Part shown: one piece after another, positions 8,479 to 16,356 of the stretch
How positions within the stretch are numbered: position 1 is the first letter of the stretch
Layout of the letters: the number at the start of each line of letters is the position of its first letter
Source: Bacillota bacterium
GTDB taxonomy: Bacteria > Bacillota > Clostridia > Lachnospirales > Bianqueaceae
DNA length: 64,000 nucleotides
Direction of reading: 5' to 3'
Assembly (NCBI GenBank): GCA_017442735.1
Contig: JAFRZE010000068.1
Span: 48,035 to 112,034, forward strand
Made by a program: the position numbers and the translations under genes
Notes under the pieces: model-generated
Told to the model about the DNA's origin: nothing
The model's input: the letters and a program-made list of their open reading frames with translations, nothing else
Databases searched by the model: none

Positions 8479-8510
8479 AAAAAACGGCCCGCAGCATCCG
8501 CCGGGACCGT
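8479..8510 (-). terminator. Terminator between secG and smpB
   Basis: On the reverse strand ACGGTCCCGG and CGGGCCGT form a stem with one bulge, followed by TTTTTT. It ends about 16 bases before the smpB start codon, so it may attenuate read-through into smpB. Confidence 0.65.
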
Positions 8511-8532
8511 TATCTACCAAAGGGTCAGCGGA

Positions 8533-8784
8533 TCAGGAAATCGCACTGACGATGAAATAAAGCACCAGAGCCAGCACCAGATATCCGGCAGCCAGAATCT
8601 TGGTCAGCCTCTCCAGTTTCCCTTCCAGGGTCCGTGCTTTGTTCTTGCCGAAATAAGTCTCCGCGGCACCGCTGATAGCGCCGGAAAGTCCCGCGCTCTT
8701 GCCTTCCTGCAGGAGCACGACTGCGGACATCACGAGACAAATAAGCAGCAGAAGAATAGAAAGAACAATCGCCAAAGCTTTCAT
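8533..8784 (-). CDS. secG: Preprotein translocase subunit SecG
   Basis: Small accessory subunit of the SecYEG protein export channel. The 83-residue product has two membrane helices (about 4-24 and 62-82) around the conserved loop VVLLQEGKSAGLSGAISG, which matches SecG. A GAGGTGAC ribosome site precedes the ATG. A consensus promoter lies about 75 bases upstream. It probably heads a unit that includes smpB, with partial termination between them. Confidence 0.94.
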   Translation of the reverse strand: MKALAIVLSILLLLICLVMSAVVLLQEGKSAGLSGAISGAAETYFGKNKARTLEGKLERLTKILAAGYLVLALVLYFIVSAIS

Positions 8785-8857
8785 CTATGTCACCTCTTTC
8801 AATATAATACGGGGTCATCGGCAGTCTCCATACTCCGGTACGGAAAATGCAACGACT

Positions 8858-8886
8858 ATCATAACACAGAAAAAAGCCTCTGTCAA
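8858..8886 (-). promoter_or_regulatory. secG promoter
   Basis: On the reverse strand TTGACA (8881-8886) and TATGAT (8858-8863) are 17 bases apart. The -35 box overlaps the stop codon of the upstream phosphodiesterase gene. Confidence 0.75.
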
Positions 8887-9458
8887 TGCCTTTTCCAACG
8901 CATTTTCTCTTCGCCGAAGCTTTCTTCTTCCAGCCTCTTCCAGACAAATTCTCCTTTCTCGAGAATCATATACCCATGCCAGCTTCCGTCCTTCGGGATC
9001 GCGACCGAGCCCGGATTGATATAGGTATAGGTCTCATGCTCCCGTACCACCGGCACATGAGTATGCCCGTGGAGCAGGATATCCCCTTCGCACAGTGGCG
9101 GCAGATGGTTTTCGTTCCACACATGCCCGTGGGTCAGATAGACGAGCGCGTCCGGCTGATCATCTTCCGCCGGCAGAGAAAGGATCGCATAGTCCGCCAT
9201 GATCGGGAACTGAAGCACCATCTGATCGACCGCGCTGTCACAGTTGCCGCATATCGCGAGGATCCGGTTTTTCAGGGGATTCAGCATCTCGATCACCTTC
9301 GGCGGATCATACTCGTCCGGCAGATTGTTGCGCGGACCGTGATAGAGAACGTCGCCCAGAAGGATCAGCCGATCCGCCTGCTCTTTTTCAAAGGCTTCCA
9401 GCATTTTGCGGCACCACGCCGCAGATCCGTGGATGTCGGACGCGATAAAATACTTCAT
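8883..9458 (-). CDS. yfcE: YfcE-family metallophosphodiesterase
   Basis: Calcineurin-like phosphoesterase of the YfcE/MJ0936 type, a cytoplasmic metal-dependent phosphodiesterase. Metal-binding motifs appear in order: ASDIHG, LGDVLYHGPRN, CGNCDS (the usual GNHD/GNCD site), LTHGHVW and LLHGHTHVP. Length (191 residues) is normal. Its first codon overlaps the end of aroA by four bases (ATGA), so it is the last gene of the shikimate operon; no pathway link is known. The in vivo substrate is unknown. Confidence 0.93.
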   Translation of the reverse strand: MKYFIASDIHGSAAWCRKMLEAFEKEQADRLILLGDVLYHGPRNNLPDEYDPPKVIEMLNPLKNRILAICGNCDSAVDQMVLQFPIMADYAILSLPAEDDQPDALVYLTHGHVWNENHLPPLCEGDILLHGHTHVPVVREHETYTYINPGSVAIPKDGSWHGYMILEKGEFVWKRLEEESFGEEKMRWKRH

Positions 9459-10789
9459 AGCTCATTCCTTTCTTCTATATGGATTCCAAGTCCCTGCAGA
9501 CGTTCAAAAAAGGTCGGATCGCTTTTTCGGACAGCCTGCGCTCCGCGGATCACGCCACCGGTTCGTATCAGAAGGACGGCGAGCGCCATGACGATCCGGT
9601 GATCGCCATGTCCCTGCAGGGGCTCTTCCGGCGTCTGAAGTTCTCCCGGGAGGATCGTGAAGCTGTCTTCTCCGGTCTTTGTCTGTATGCCGAATTTACC
9701 CAGTTCTTCCGCCATCGCCCGGACGCGATCGCTTTCTTTCTCGCGAAGACGGGCGGTGCCCGTAAATGTGCCGCCGCAGCCAAGCCCCGCGGCCGCCCCG
9801 AAGAGGATCGGGCCGAGATCGGGCGTATCGGACAGGTCGATCATCTTTCCTTGTTTCAGCTGCGCGACAAGATCCGGGAAAACCCTGTCGCCCTGCCGCG
9901 TCATGGGATCCAGGCCGGTGATCGTTATTTCGCTTTCCGAATCGAGAAGCGGGATCGCTTTCAGAAACGCCGCCTGTGATTCATCTCCCTCGATGGAGAT
10001 ATTGGCGGCTGTATATCGCTGCCCTCCGGGGATAAGGATCGCTTCGCGCTCCTGCAGCGTTTCCCGGCAGGTCCAAATACCGAACCGTTCCAGTATCTGC
10101 CGGGTCATCTCGATATACGGCCGGCTGACGATGGGCGGGATGAGCTCGATCCGTCCTCCTTCCGGGAACAGCGGAAGGGCGAATAAAAGTCCCGTTGCGA
10201 ACTGACTGCTGATATGACCTTGTATGGTGACGGACATCGGTCCCGGCCGCGACTCTTCGTGTTCGGGTCCCTGCTGTCCGGATCCGGCTCTTCCGCAGAT
10301 GTCCAGAAAAGACGCTTCTTCGGTCTGTCCGTACCGGAAGGTCATTCCGTATTGTTGACAAAGTTCTTCATAAACGTCAAGCGGCCGCTCAAAAAGAGAT
10401 TTTTCTCCCACGAACCGCGCCGGATGACCAAGAGATAGTACCAGCGGGATCAGAAAACGCAGCGTCGAGCCGCTGGCGCGGACAGGCAGAATCAGGCCGG
10501 TCTGCTCTCTTTCGTCTGCCGGGTCTTCCACGGGGATCACCCCGCAGTCTTTTCCGATCCCACGAACCGTGATCGCTCCATCACCAGGAAGAAGCTCACA
10601 TCCAAGCACCTTCAGGCAATCGATCGTTGCCAGAATATCCTCGGATAAAGCTGGTCCATCCGTCCGGCTGATACGGCTTTCTCCTTCCGAAAGTGCTGCC
10701 GCGATCAGCGCCCGGTGAAGCAGGCTTTTAGAGGGCGGCGCAGCGACCGTTCCTCTGGCATGGCCCGGCCATATCCGAATCTCTGTCAT
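9455..10789 (-). CDS. aroA: 3-phosphoshikimate 1-carboxyvinyltransferase (EPSP synthase)
   Basis: Sixth step of the shikimate pathway: joins shikimate-3-phosphate and phosphoenolpyruvate to give EPSP. The 444-residue product shows the family landmarks: PPSKSLLHRALIAAAL near the N-terminus, RASGSTLRFLIPL, the substrate-binding GDESQAAF-type block, LREKESDRVRAMAEELGKFG and GHGDHRIVMALAVL. The variant loop in the N-terminal PEP-binding region reads RASGSTLRF, where class I enzymes have a GNAGT-type loop; this may bear on inhibitor sensitivity, which is inference. It overlaps the upstream chorismate mutase-shikimate kinase gene by four bases, so substrate and enzyme for this step come from neighbouring genes. 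Confidence 0.95.
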   Translation of the reverse strand: MTEIRIWPGHARGTVAAPPSKSLLHRALIAAALSEGESRISRTDGPALSEDILATIDCLKVLGCELLPGDGAITVRGIGKDCGVIPVEDPADEREQTGLILPVRASGSTLRFLIPLVLSLGHPARFVGEKSLFERPLDVYEELCQQYGMTFRYGQTEEASFLDICGRAGSGQQGPEHEESRPGPMSVTIQGHISSQFATGLLFALPLFPEGGRIELIPPIVSRPYIEMTRQILERFGIWTCRETLQEREAILIPGGQRYTAANISIEGDESQAAFLKAIPLLDSESEITITGLDPMTRQGDRVFPDLVAQLKQGKMIDLSDTPDLGPILFGAAAGLGCGGTFTGTARLREKESDRVRAMAEELGKFGIQTKTGEDSFTILPGELQTPEEPLQGHGDHRIVMALAVLLIRTGGVIRGAQAVRKSDPTFFERLQGLGIHIEERNEL

Positions 10790-11565
10790 TCCTCTTCCCT
10801 CTTTTTCATGGACAGAAGGATCTTCTCCGCGGCTTCTTCCGGCGAGAGGATCTCGATCCGTTCATCGGCCGTCGAAAGATAGATCTCATATCGGTTCTGA
10901 TAAAGGTCAAATAGTTTTTCTCTGGTATCCGCCAGCGGACGCTCCTCGGACACTTCGATCAGCGCCGGATCCCGGTCGAGGAAAAAGATCAGCCCGCTCT
11001 GATGAAGCGCTCTCACGTTTTCTCTCCGAAGAATGGCGCCGCCGCCCACAGACAGGATCTGACCGGGTCTGGACGCGGCTTCCCGGATCACTTCACTTTC
11101 CAGATTGCGGAAATAAAGTTCTCCAAAGCGCGAGAAGATCTCCCGGATAGAAATCCCGGTCCGCATAACGATCACCTCATCGGTGTCGACCAGCGGCCGG
11201 CCCGTCTTCTCCGCCAGGATCCGGCTGACTGCCGACTTTCCGCTTCCAGGCATACCGGAAAGGACGATGTTCCAGTCTTTGCCTTCCGTGATCGTTCCGG
11301 CGCCAAGGGTCCTTTGATAATCTTTCGAAAGATCCAGGATATGCCGGAGAAAAGAAGTATAATACGGCCGAAGCGCCGGATCCTTGATCCAGAGCGTCTC
11401 TTCTTCCAGCATCCGCTGCTCCCTCTCCGGCGCGTAGATCGGCAGCTTTCTCGCTTTTTTATAAGCCGACGCGGCCGCCGACTGTTTCATTCTTTCCTCA
11501 AACAACGCCGCCAGCTGATGGTCGATCTCATCGATGGCCTGCCGGATCTGTTCCAATTCGCTCAT
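10786..11565 (-). CDS. Bifunctional chorismate mutase / shikimate kinase
   Basis: Two-domain aromatic biosynthesis enzyme. Residues about 1-85 are a type II (AroQ-like) chorismate mutase: LEQIRQAIDEIDHQLAALFEERM with the KxxRKLPIYAPERE segment. Residues about 95-260 are shikimate kinase with Walker A GMPGSGKSAVS, the DTDEVI substrate motif, the LSVGGGAIL loop and a RPLAD lid. The kinase makes the substrate used by the next gene, aroA; the mutase acts after chorismate toward prephenate. The ATG at 11565 is chosen because GAGGAAC precedes it; an in-frame codon seven residues earlier lacks a site. This fusion is known in some Clostridia. Confidence 0.93.
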   Translation of the reverse strand: MSELEQIRQAIDEIDHQLAALFEERMKQSAAASAYKKARKLPIYAPEREQRMLEEETLWIKDPALRPYYTSFLRHILDLSKDYQRTLGAGTITEGKDWNIVLSGMPGSGKSAVSRILAEKTGRPLVDTDEVIVMRTGISIREIFSRFGELYFRNLESEVIREAASRPGQILSVGGGAILRRENVRALHQSGLIFFLDRDPALIEVSEERPLADTREKLFDLYQNRYEIYLSTADERIEILSPEEAAEKILLSMKKREEE

Positions 11566-11652
11566 GAAGTTCCTCTTCCTGTCCATGGTTTTCGTGTCCC
11601 CATGATATCATAATCTGCCTGATCTATCAAGAAAAGCACCTGAAAATCCCTC

Positions 11653-11681
11653 TTGACAGAACGCGAATGGCAGGATATAAT
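11653..11681 (+). promoter_or_regulatory. Promoter of tRNA-Pro
   Basis: Perfect TTGACA (11653-11658) and TATAAT (11676-11681) with a 17-base spacer, 30 bases before the tRNA. Confidence 0.85.
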
Positions 11682-11710
11682 TGTTAAGCTATGAATCCCA
11701 CAGGGATTTT

Positions 11711-11784
11711 CGGAATGTGGCTCAGTTTGGTAGAGCGCTGCGTTCGGGACGCAGAGGCCGCAGGTTCAAATCCTGTCATTCCGA
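11711..11784 (+). tRNA. tRNA-Pro, anticodon CGG
   Basis: A full cloverleaf is visible. The acceptor stem CGGAATG pairs with CATTCCG. The D arm contains GCTCAGTTTGGTAGAGC. The anticodon stem CTGCG/CGCAG encloses the loop TTCGGGA, giving anticodon CGG (reads CCG, proline). The T arm contains GGTTCAAATCC. The 3' CCA is not encoded and must be added enzymatically. It is transcribed alone, between its own promoter and a strong terminator. Confidence 0.96.
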
Positions 11785-11791
11785 CTGAACA

Positions 11792-11821
11792 GGGCTGTCA
11801 GAAATGACAGCCCGTTTTTTT
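11792..11821 (+). terminator. Terminator of tRNA-Pro
   Basis: GGGCTGTCA and TGACAGCCC form a perfect 9-bp stem with a GAAA loop, followed by G and a run of seven T. Confidence 0.92.
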
Positions 11822-11869
11822 GCCCCGGTACTTCATCTGGATAAAGTGCCAAAAAGAAAGGAGAATTCC

Positions 11870-13573
11870 ATGAAATTTAAGGACATGCCCTATGCGCGTC
11901 CCAACCTTGACGAGCTGAAACAGCAGCTTCAGAAAAACACCGAAGACCTGAAGGCCGCTTCCGATTATGAAAGCGCCAGAGCCGCTTTCCTTGCCAACGA
12001 CCAGCTGGGCCGTCACATCAACACGCTCTCTACCCTGTCGGAAGTACGTCACAGCATCAATACCCGCGACGAATTCTACGATGCCGAAGCCAAGTTCTGG
12101 GCCGGCGCCTCTCCCGAGCTTGCCGAGTACACGCAGGCGTTTACGAAAGCCATGCTGGAATCTCCTTTCCGGTCGGATTTTGAGAAGGAATACGGCGATC
12201 TGATGTTCGTGAATGCCGAGATCGCGCTCAAAGCTTTCTCTCCCGAGATCATTCCCGAACTGCAGAAAGAAAATGAACTCACGATGGAATATGACAAACT
12301 GATCGCCAGTGCCCAGGTTCCTTTCGAGGGAAAGACCTACACGCTGGCTCAGCTCGGCCCCTTCAAGACTGGTCCCGATGATGCCGTACGTCTGGCCGCG
12401 TGGAAAGCGGACGGAACCTGGTACAAAGAGCATCAGGCCGATCTCAACCGCATCTATGACGAACTGGTCCATCTGCGGGATGCCATGGGCAAGAAGCTCG
12501 GTTACGAAAACTACACGCAGCTCGGCTACTACCGCATGAACCGCAACTGCTATACAAAGGAAGACATCGCCAAGTTCCGTGAGGCTGTCGTCAAGTACCT
12601 CGTGCCCATCGCGAACGAGATCTATCAGCATCAGGCAAAGCGCCTTGGCAAGACTTATCCCATGAGCTTCGCCGACAACGCGCTGGAGTTTCGTTCCGGC
12701 AATCCGCGTCCCTGCGGCAGCGCCGACGACATCCTGGCCCACGGCCTGAAGTTCTACACAGAACTGTCCCCCGAGACGGCTGTCTTCTTCAAGACCATGA
12801 TGGATAACGAACTGCTCGATGTCCTCGCGAAGGACGGCAAGCAGGCCGGCGGCTACTGCACCGGTTTCCCGGATTATTCCGTCCCGTTCATCTTCGCGAA
12901 CTTCAACGGCACCCAGGGTGATGTTTCCGTCGTTACGCACGAAGCCGGCCACGCTTTCGCCGCCTGGGAAAACGTGGACCGTGTCCCGTCCGAGTATTGC
13001 TGGCCCAGCATGGAAGCCTGCGAAGTCCATTCCATGAGTATGGAATTCTTCGCCTGGCCGTGGGCGGAAGGCTTCTTCGGACCCGATACCCGCAAGTTCT
13101 ACTACAGCCACCTGGCCGAAGCCCTGAAATTCATCCCCTACGGCACGATGGTCGATCATTTCCAGCACATCGTCTATGAGCATCCGGAATATACCCCGGC
13201 CGAGCGCCATGCCGCCTGGAAAGAGCTCCTCGGCATATACATGCCCTGGCAGAAGCTGGACGGCGACATCCCGTTCTACTCCGAGGGCGAAGGCTGGCAG
13301 CGGCAGCTTCATATTTATGACATGCCGTTCTACTACATCGACTACTGTCTGGCACAGACCGTTTCTCTCGAGTTCTGGGCTATGATCCAGTCTGATTTCA
13401 AAAACGCCTGGGCCCACTATATGGCTTACACCAAGCAGGGTGGTACCCATACCTTCACCGACCTTCTGAAGAACGCGGGCATGGACAGCCCCTTCGAAGG
13501 CGATACCCTGAAGACAGTCGCGGAAGCCGCCAAGAAATGGCTCGACGCCTACGACATGACCGGGATCGAATAA
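11870..13573 (+). CDS. M3 family oligoendopeptidase
   Basis: Complete 567-residue cytoplasmic zinc peptidase of family M3. It begins MKFKDMPYARPNLDELKQQL, carries the zinc motif HEAGH in VTHEAGHAFAAWENV, and shows the downstream metal-ligand helix CEVHSMSMEFFAWPW. AAAGGAGA precedes the ATG at 11870; an earlier in-frame ATG at 11804 lies inside the tRNA terminator and is excluded. The gene is a paralogue of the truncated M3 gene at the window start, with the same opening residues. A hairpin terminator follows. It probably trims short peptides; substrates are unknown. Confidence 0.95.
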   Translation: MKFKDMPYARPNLDELKQQLQKNTEDLKAASDYESARAAFLANDQLGRHINTLSTLSEVRHSINTRDEFYDAEAKFWAGASPELAEYTQAFTKAMLESPFRSDFEKEYGDLMFVNAEIALKAFSPEIIPELQKENELTMEYDKLIASAQVPFEGKTYTLAQLGPFKTGPDDAVRLAAWKADGTWYKEHQADLNRIYDELVHLRDAMGKKLGYENYTQLGYYRMNRNCYTKEDIAKFREAVVKYLVPIANEIYQHQAKRLGKTYPMSFADNALEFRSGNPRPCGSADDILAHGLKFYTELSPETAVFFKTMMDNELLDVLAKDGKQAGGYCTGFPDYSVPFIFANFNGTQGDVSVVTHEAGHAFAAWENVDRVPSEYCWPSMEACEVHSMSMEFFAWPWAEGFFGPDTRKFYYSHLAEALKFIPYGTMVDHFQHIVYEHPEYTPAERHAAWKELLGIYMPWQKLDGDIPFYSEGEGWQRQLHIYDMPFYYIDYCLAQTVSLEFWAMIQSDFKNAWAHYMAYTKQGGTHTFTDLLKNAGMDSPFEGDTLKTVAEAAKKWLDAYDMTGIE

Positions 13574-13591
13574 ACAACTATAGAATAAAGG

Positions 13592-13625
13592 AAGACCTTG
13601 GGCTACAGCTCAAGGTCTTTTTTTG
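13592..13625. terminator. Terminator between converging M3 peptidase and lgt genes
   Basis: AAGACCTTG (13592-13600) pairs with CAAGGTCTT (13611-13619), followed by a run of seven T on the forward strand. The loop contains the TAG stop codon of lgt on the other strand, so the last lgt codons form one arm of the stem. Confidence 0.85.
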
Positions 13626-14397
13626 GAGAGCGTTTTTTATATATGCGAATGATCATCAATACGATCAACGTGACGAGCGCGATCCACTGTGAAGTGGAAA
13701 AAGGCCCCAGACGGCCGCGGATCTCGTCGCCTCTTAAGAACTCGTCCAGGAAACGGATGACCGAATAACTGGCCAGATAGATCTCCAGGAGATGGCCGCG
13801 GAAGCGGTTCGTCCGGTTGATCCGTCTTTCGCTGCTTTTCGGCGTGACACGGTAAAAGAAAAAGTAAAGTGTCAGAAAAAGGGCCAGGACAAGGGCGGAT
13901 TCCAGCAGCTGCACCGGAAAACGGCGAACGATCTGATCCGCCGGGATCTCACGGCTGTGATACAGGATGCCATGTTCCCACGGGATCCCGTAACAGCACC
14001 CGCCGAAGAAGCAGCCGATCCGGCCGAATGTGTGAAAGAGCGGAAGGGCCATGGAGGTAATGTCGGCATAGAGGGGAATGCGGTATCTTTTATGCCGTGC
14101 CCACACGTAGCCCGCGGCAAGCCCGCCGTAAAGACCGCCGAAATATACCATGCCGCCGAAGAGGCTCAGAAAACTCCACTCGCCGACATGTTTCAGGTTG
14201 GTGATCGCGTAGAGCAGATGGCCGCCGATCATGGTGCCGATCAGCGCGATCAGCAGCGTTTCTATCATATAGAAAGGATGCTCGCCGTGTTTTACGGCCT
14301 GATGCTCGGCAAACCATCCGCTAAGAAGCATCCCCACCAGGGCCAGAAGGCCGTAGGTGGGGATCTGTCTTCCTAAGATCTCAATATAAGGTGCCAT
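13603..14397 (-). CDS. lgt: Prolipoprotein diacylglyceryl transferase
   Basis: Membrane enzyme that adds diacylglycerol to the lipobox cysteine of lipoprotein precursors. The 264-residue product is polytopic. It has the family's HTFGRIGCFFGGCCYG block (containing the conserved HxxGRxGCFxxGCCYG pattern), an early YGLLALVGMLLSGWF helix, and the C-terminal RFLDEFLRGDEIRG region with LGPFSTSQW. Several predicted lipoproteins in the window (22434, 45082, 46143) would be its substrates. It follows a DUF4190 protein gene after six bases, so the two are co-transcribed. Confidence 0.92.
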   Translation of the reverse strand: MAPYIEILGRQIPTYGLLALVGMLLSGWFAEHQAVKHGEHPFYMIETLLIALIGTMIGGHLLYAITNLKHVGEWSFLSLFGGMVYFGGLYGGLAAGYVWARHKRYRIPLYADITSMALPLFHTFGRIGCFFGGCCYGIPWEHGILYHSREIPADQIVRRFPVQLLESALVLALFLTLYFFFYRVTPKSSERRINRTNRFRGHLLEIYLASYSVIRFLDEFLRGDEIRGRLGPFSTSQWIALVTLIVLMIIRIYKKRSPKKDLEL

Positions 14398-14403
14398 GGG
14401 AAA

Positions 14404-15825
14404 TCAGAAATTCCCGAAGGTGCTGGCCAGATACGAGCAGGCGCAAGCCCAGCAGGCCATTGCGATCACGGTCAGGGAAATACCGATGATACCGCAGATC
14501 AGGCCCGCGGTCGCCATACCGTTGCGTTTGCCGGTGAGGGATCTCTTACCGGACATAATGCCCAGAATAATGGCTGCGATCCCGGCCAGCAGTGCGAAGA
14601 AGCCGCCGATACGCATCCAGAACATCACGCAGCTGACGATACCGCAGATCATAGAGATCAGGGCCATCGTATACCCGGGATCACTGGAAGAGGAAGCCGG
14701 CTGCTGATAAGTGTAATTAGGCGCTCCGTAAGGAGATCCGGTACCTTGTCCGGCATAATCGCCGAACGTGCCGCGGCCTTCCATCGAGGTCTGCTGACCG
14801 GGAACATAACCGGTCGCAAAACCGCCAGCTGCGCCGCTGTACGGGTTGTTCTGCGTTTCAGAAGGATTCTGCGGACCCATCTGCTGGGCAAACGCACTTT
14901 GGGCGTAAGACGGGTTCGGTTTTGCTTCGATGTTGTTCGGCTGAGACTGCCATGCCGTATCCGCGCCGCCGGTATAACCGGTGGCAAATCCGCCGACCTG
15001 GCCTTCCTGGCTGGTATACGGATGATTCTGATACTGCGGAGGTACTTCGACGCCCTGTCTTTGCTGATACTGCTGGAACTGCTGATTCATTTGCGCGGCT
15101 CTTTGATTCTGCTGCGCCTGATACTGCTGGAACTGATCCTGCGCCGTTACAGGCTGAGCAGCGGCCATCGGGGGAACCGGCGCTACCGGAGGAACCGGGG
15201 CTGCCTGCTGAGGCATCGGCTGTACGGGAGGTACAGGAGCTTCCTGCTGAGGCATTGGCTGTACCGGAGGTACGGGGGTTGCAGGCGCTGTCGGAACAGC
15301 AGCAGCTGTCGGAGCAAAATTATCCTGCGCGAAAGGTTTGGAGCCAAAGTCCACGTTCTCCGGCGGAAGCGGATTGGTCTCGACCGGCTGCCAAACCGGT
15401 TCAGGGGTTACGACCGGCTCTGCCGCCGCTTCCGGCGCGGGCTGGATCACAGGTGCTTCCTGTACGATCGGCTCAGCCGGCGTATCGGAAATCACGCCAG
15501 GCATGGTCTCTTTCAAATATTCCGTCGCGAACTCATCGGTTTCTTTCATAAAATTCATAGCCGCGTCCGCTGCGGGTTCCAGTTCCGGAACGATCGGCTC
15601 AGCAGGAGCAACGATCTCTTCCGCGGCTTCAGATACGACCGGGACGGTTTCTCCCATGGAAACTTCAGCGGCAACATCCGCTTCTACTTCTTCCGCGATC
15701 TCGACCGGCATTTCGATAGCTTCTTCCACAGCTTCTTCGATCGCTTCAGCCGCTTCCTCGGCCTGTACGATCTCTTCCTGTGCCATTTCTTCAATCTTTT
15801 CAGGGATGTTTTCAAATTCTGACAT
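14404..15825 (-). CDS. DUF4190-like membrane protein with long acidic, Pro/Gln-rich N-terminus
   Basis: The 473-residue product has three parts. Residues 1-150 are extremely acidic (EEAAEAIEEAVEEAIEMP and similar). Residues about 150-390 are low complexity, Pro/Gln/Ala-rich, with two tandem copies of APVPPVQPMPQQ and two of GGFATGY. The C-terminal roughly 70 residues contain two to three hydrophobic helices (YTMALISMICGIVSCVMF and the final GLICGIIGISLTVIAM) resembling DUF4190. No signal peptide precedes the disordered part, so it probably faces the cytoplasm. AAAGGAGACATG supports the start. It heads an operon with lgt. No function is assigned to the domain. Confidence 0.82.
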   Translation of the reverse strand: MSEFENIPEKIEEMAQEEIVQAEEAAEAIEEAVEEAIEMPVEIAEEVEADVAAEVSMGETVPVVSEAAEEIVAPAEPIVPELEPAADAAMNFMKETDEFATEYLKETMPGVISDTPAEPIVQEAPVIQPAPEAAAEPVVTPEPVWQPVETNPLPPENVDFGSKPFAQDNFAPTAAAVPTAPATPVPPVQPMPQQEAPVPPVQPMPQQAAPVPPVAPVPPMAAAQPVTAQDQFQQYQAQQNQRAAQMNQQFQQYQQRQGVEVPPQYQNHPYTSQEGQVGGFATGYTGGADTAWQSQPNNIEAKPNPSYAQSAFAQQMGPQNPSETQNNPYSGAAGGFATGYVPGQQTSMEGRGTFGDYAGQGTGSPYGAPNYTYQQPASSSSDPGYTMALISMICGIVSCVMFWMRIGGFFALLAGIAAIILGIMSGKRSLTGKRNGMATAGLICGIIGISLTVIAMACWACACSYLASTFGNF

Positions 15826-16005
15826 CGATCATGTCTCCTTTCGTTCTCTGATATTTCTCAGGATATCATAATTTCTCTGCTTGTCAACTCGATTCCTCGC
15901 AGATTTCTGTGGTGATTATACCGCCCTCTGTACGAAGCTGCGCTCTTCTCGCCAATTCGGCACTTTCCTTTGTCAACTTGGGCGTCTGCGAGGATCTATA
16001 TGGCT

Positions 16006-16317
16006 TCAGCAGCCTTTTCTTCCGCTTTTATGATCCTCGATGGAGCAGGCGCCCGCGGAGCCGAACTCGATCAGACCCACGTCCGCGGGATCGATCGTGA
16101 CGCTTCCGTCCTCCAGCACAAAAGCCGGGATCCCGACGTCACCGATCGCTTTCATGCGGTCAAAAACCGGGTTCGTGTCCCGAAGTCTTGTAAACGCGCT
16201 CATGTTGCGAATGTTCTCACCGATGTTGATATACTGGAACTCGTCTTCACGTCCTTTGATCTGCTCGTGAATATAGTCGCAGTAAGGGCAGGTGGGCATT
16301 CCGTAAACCTTGATCAT
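16006..16317 (-). CDS. Glutaredoxin-like thiol oxidoreductase
   Basis: Small (103-residue) cytoplasmic redox protein with a glutaredoxin/thioredoxin fold. It begins MIKVYGMPTCPYCDYIHEQI, where CPYC is the classic dithiol active site, and has the cis-proline segment GIPAFVLEDG. AGGTACAGGAA precedes the ATG at 16317. A C-terminal tail containing two more cysteines (GACS, KGC) is unusual. It follows the MATE transporter gene by about 40 bases and is probably co-transcribed with ROK-MATE. Electron donor and partner are unknown. Confidence 0.88.
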   Translation of the reverse strand: MIKVYGMPTCPYCDYIHEQIKGREDEFQYINIGENIRNMSAFTRLRDTNPVFDRMKAIGDVGIPAFVLEDGSVTIDPADVGLIEFGSAGACSIEDHKSGRKGC

Positions 16318-16356
16318 TTCCTGTACCTCCATTTTATGATTTATTTTTCCAAAAGC

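Noticed and set aside
7995..8784. RNase R gene expected between secG and smpB
   Set aside because: Only about 70 bases and a terminator separate secG from smpB; no rnr is present.
14746..15822. Forward-strand arginine/leucine-rich frame
   Set aside because: Antisense of the repetitive Glu/Pro/Gln coding sequence of the DUF4190 protein.
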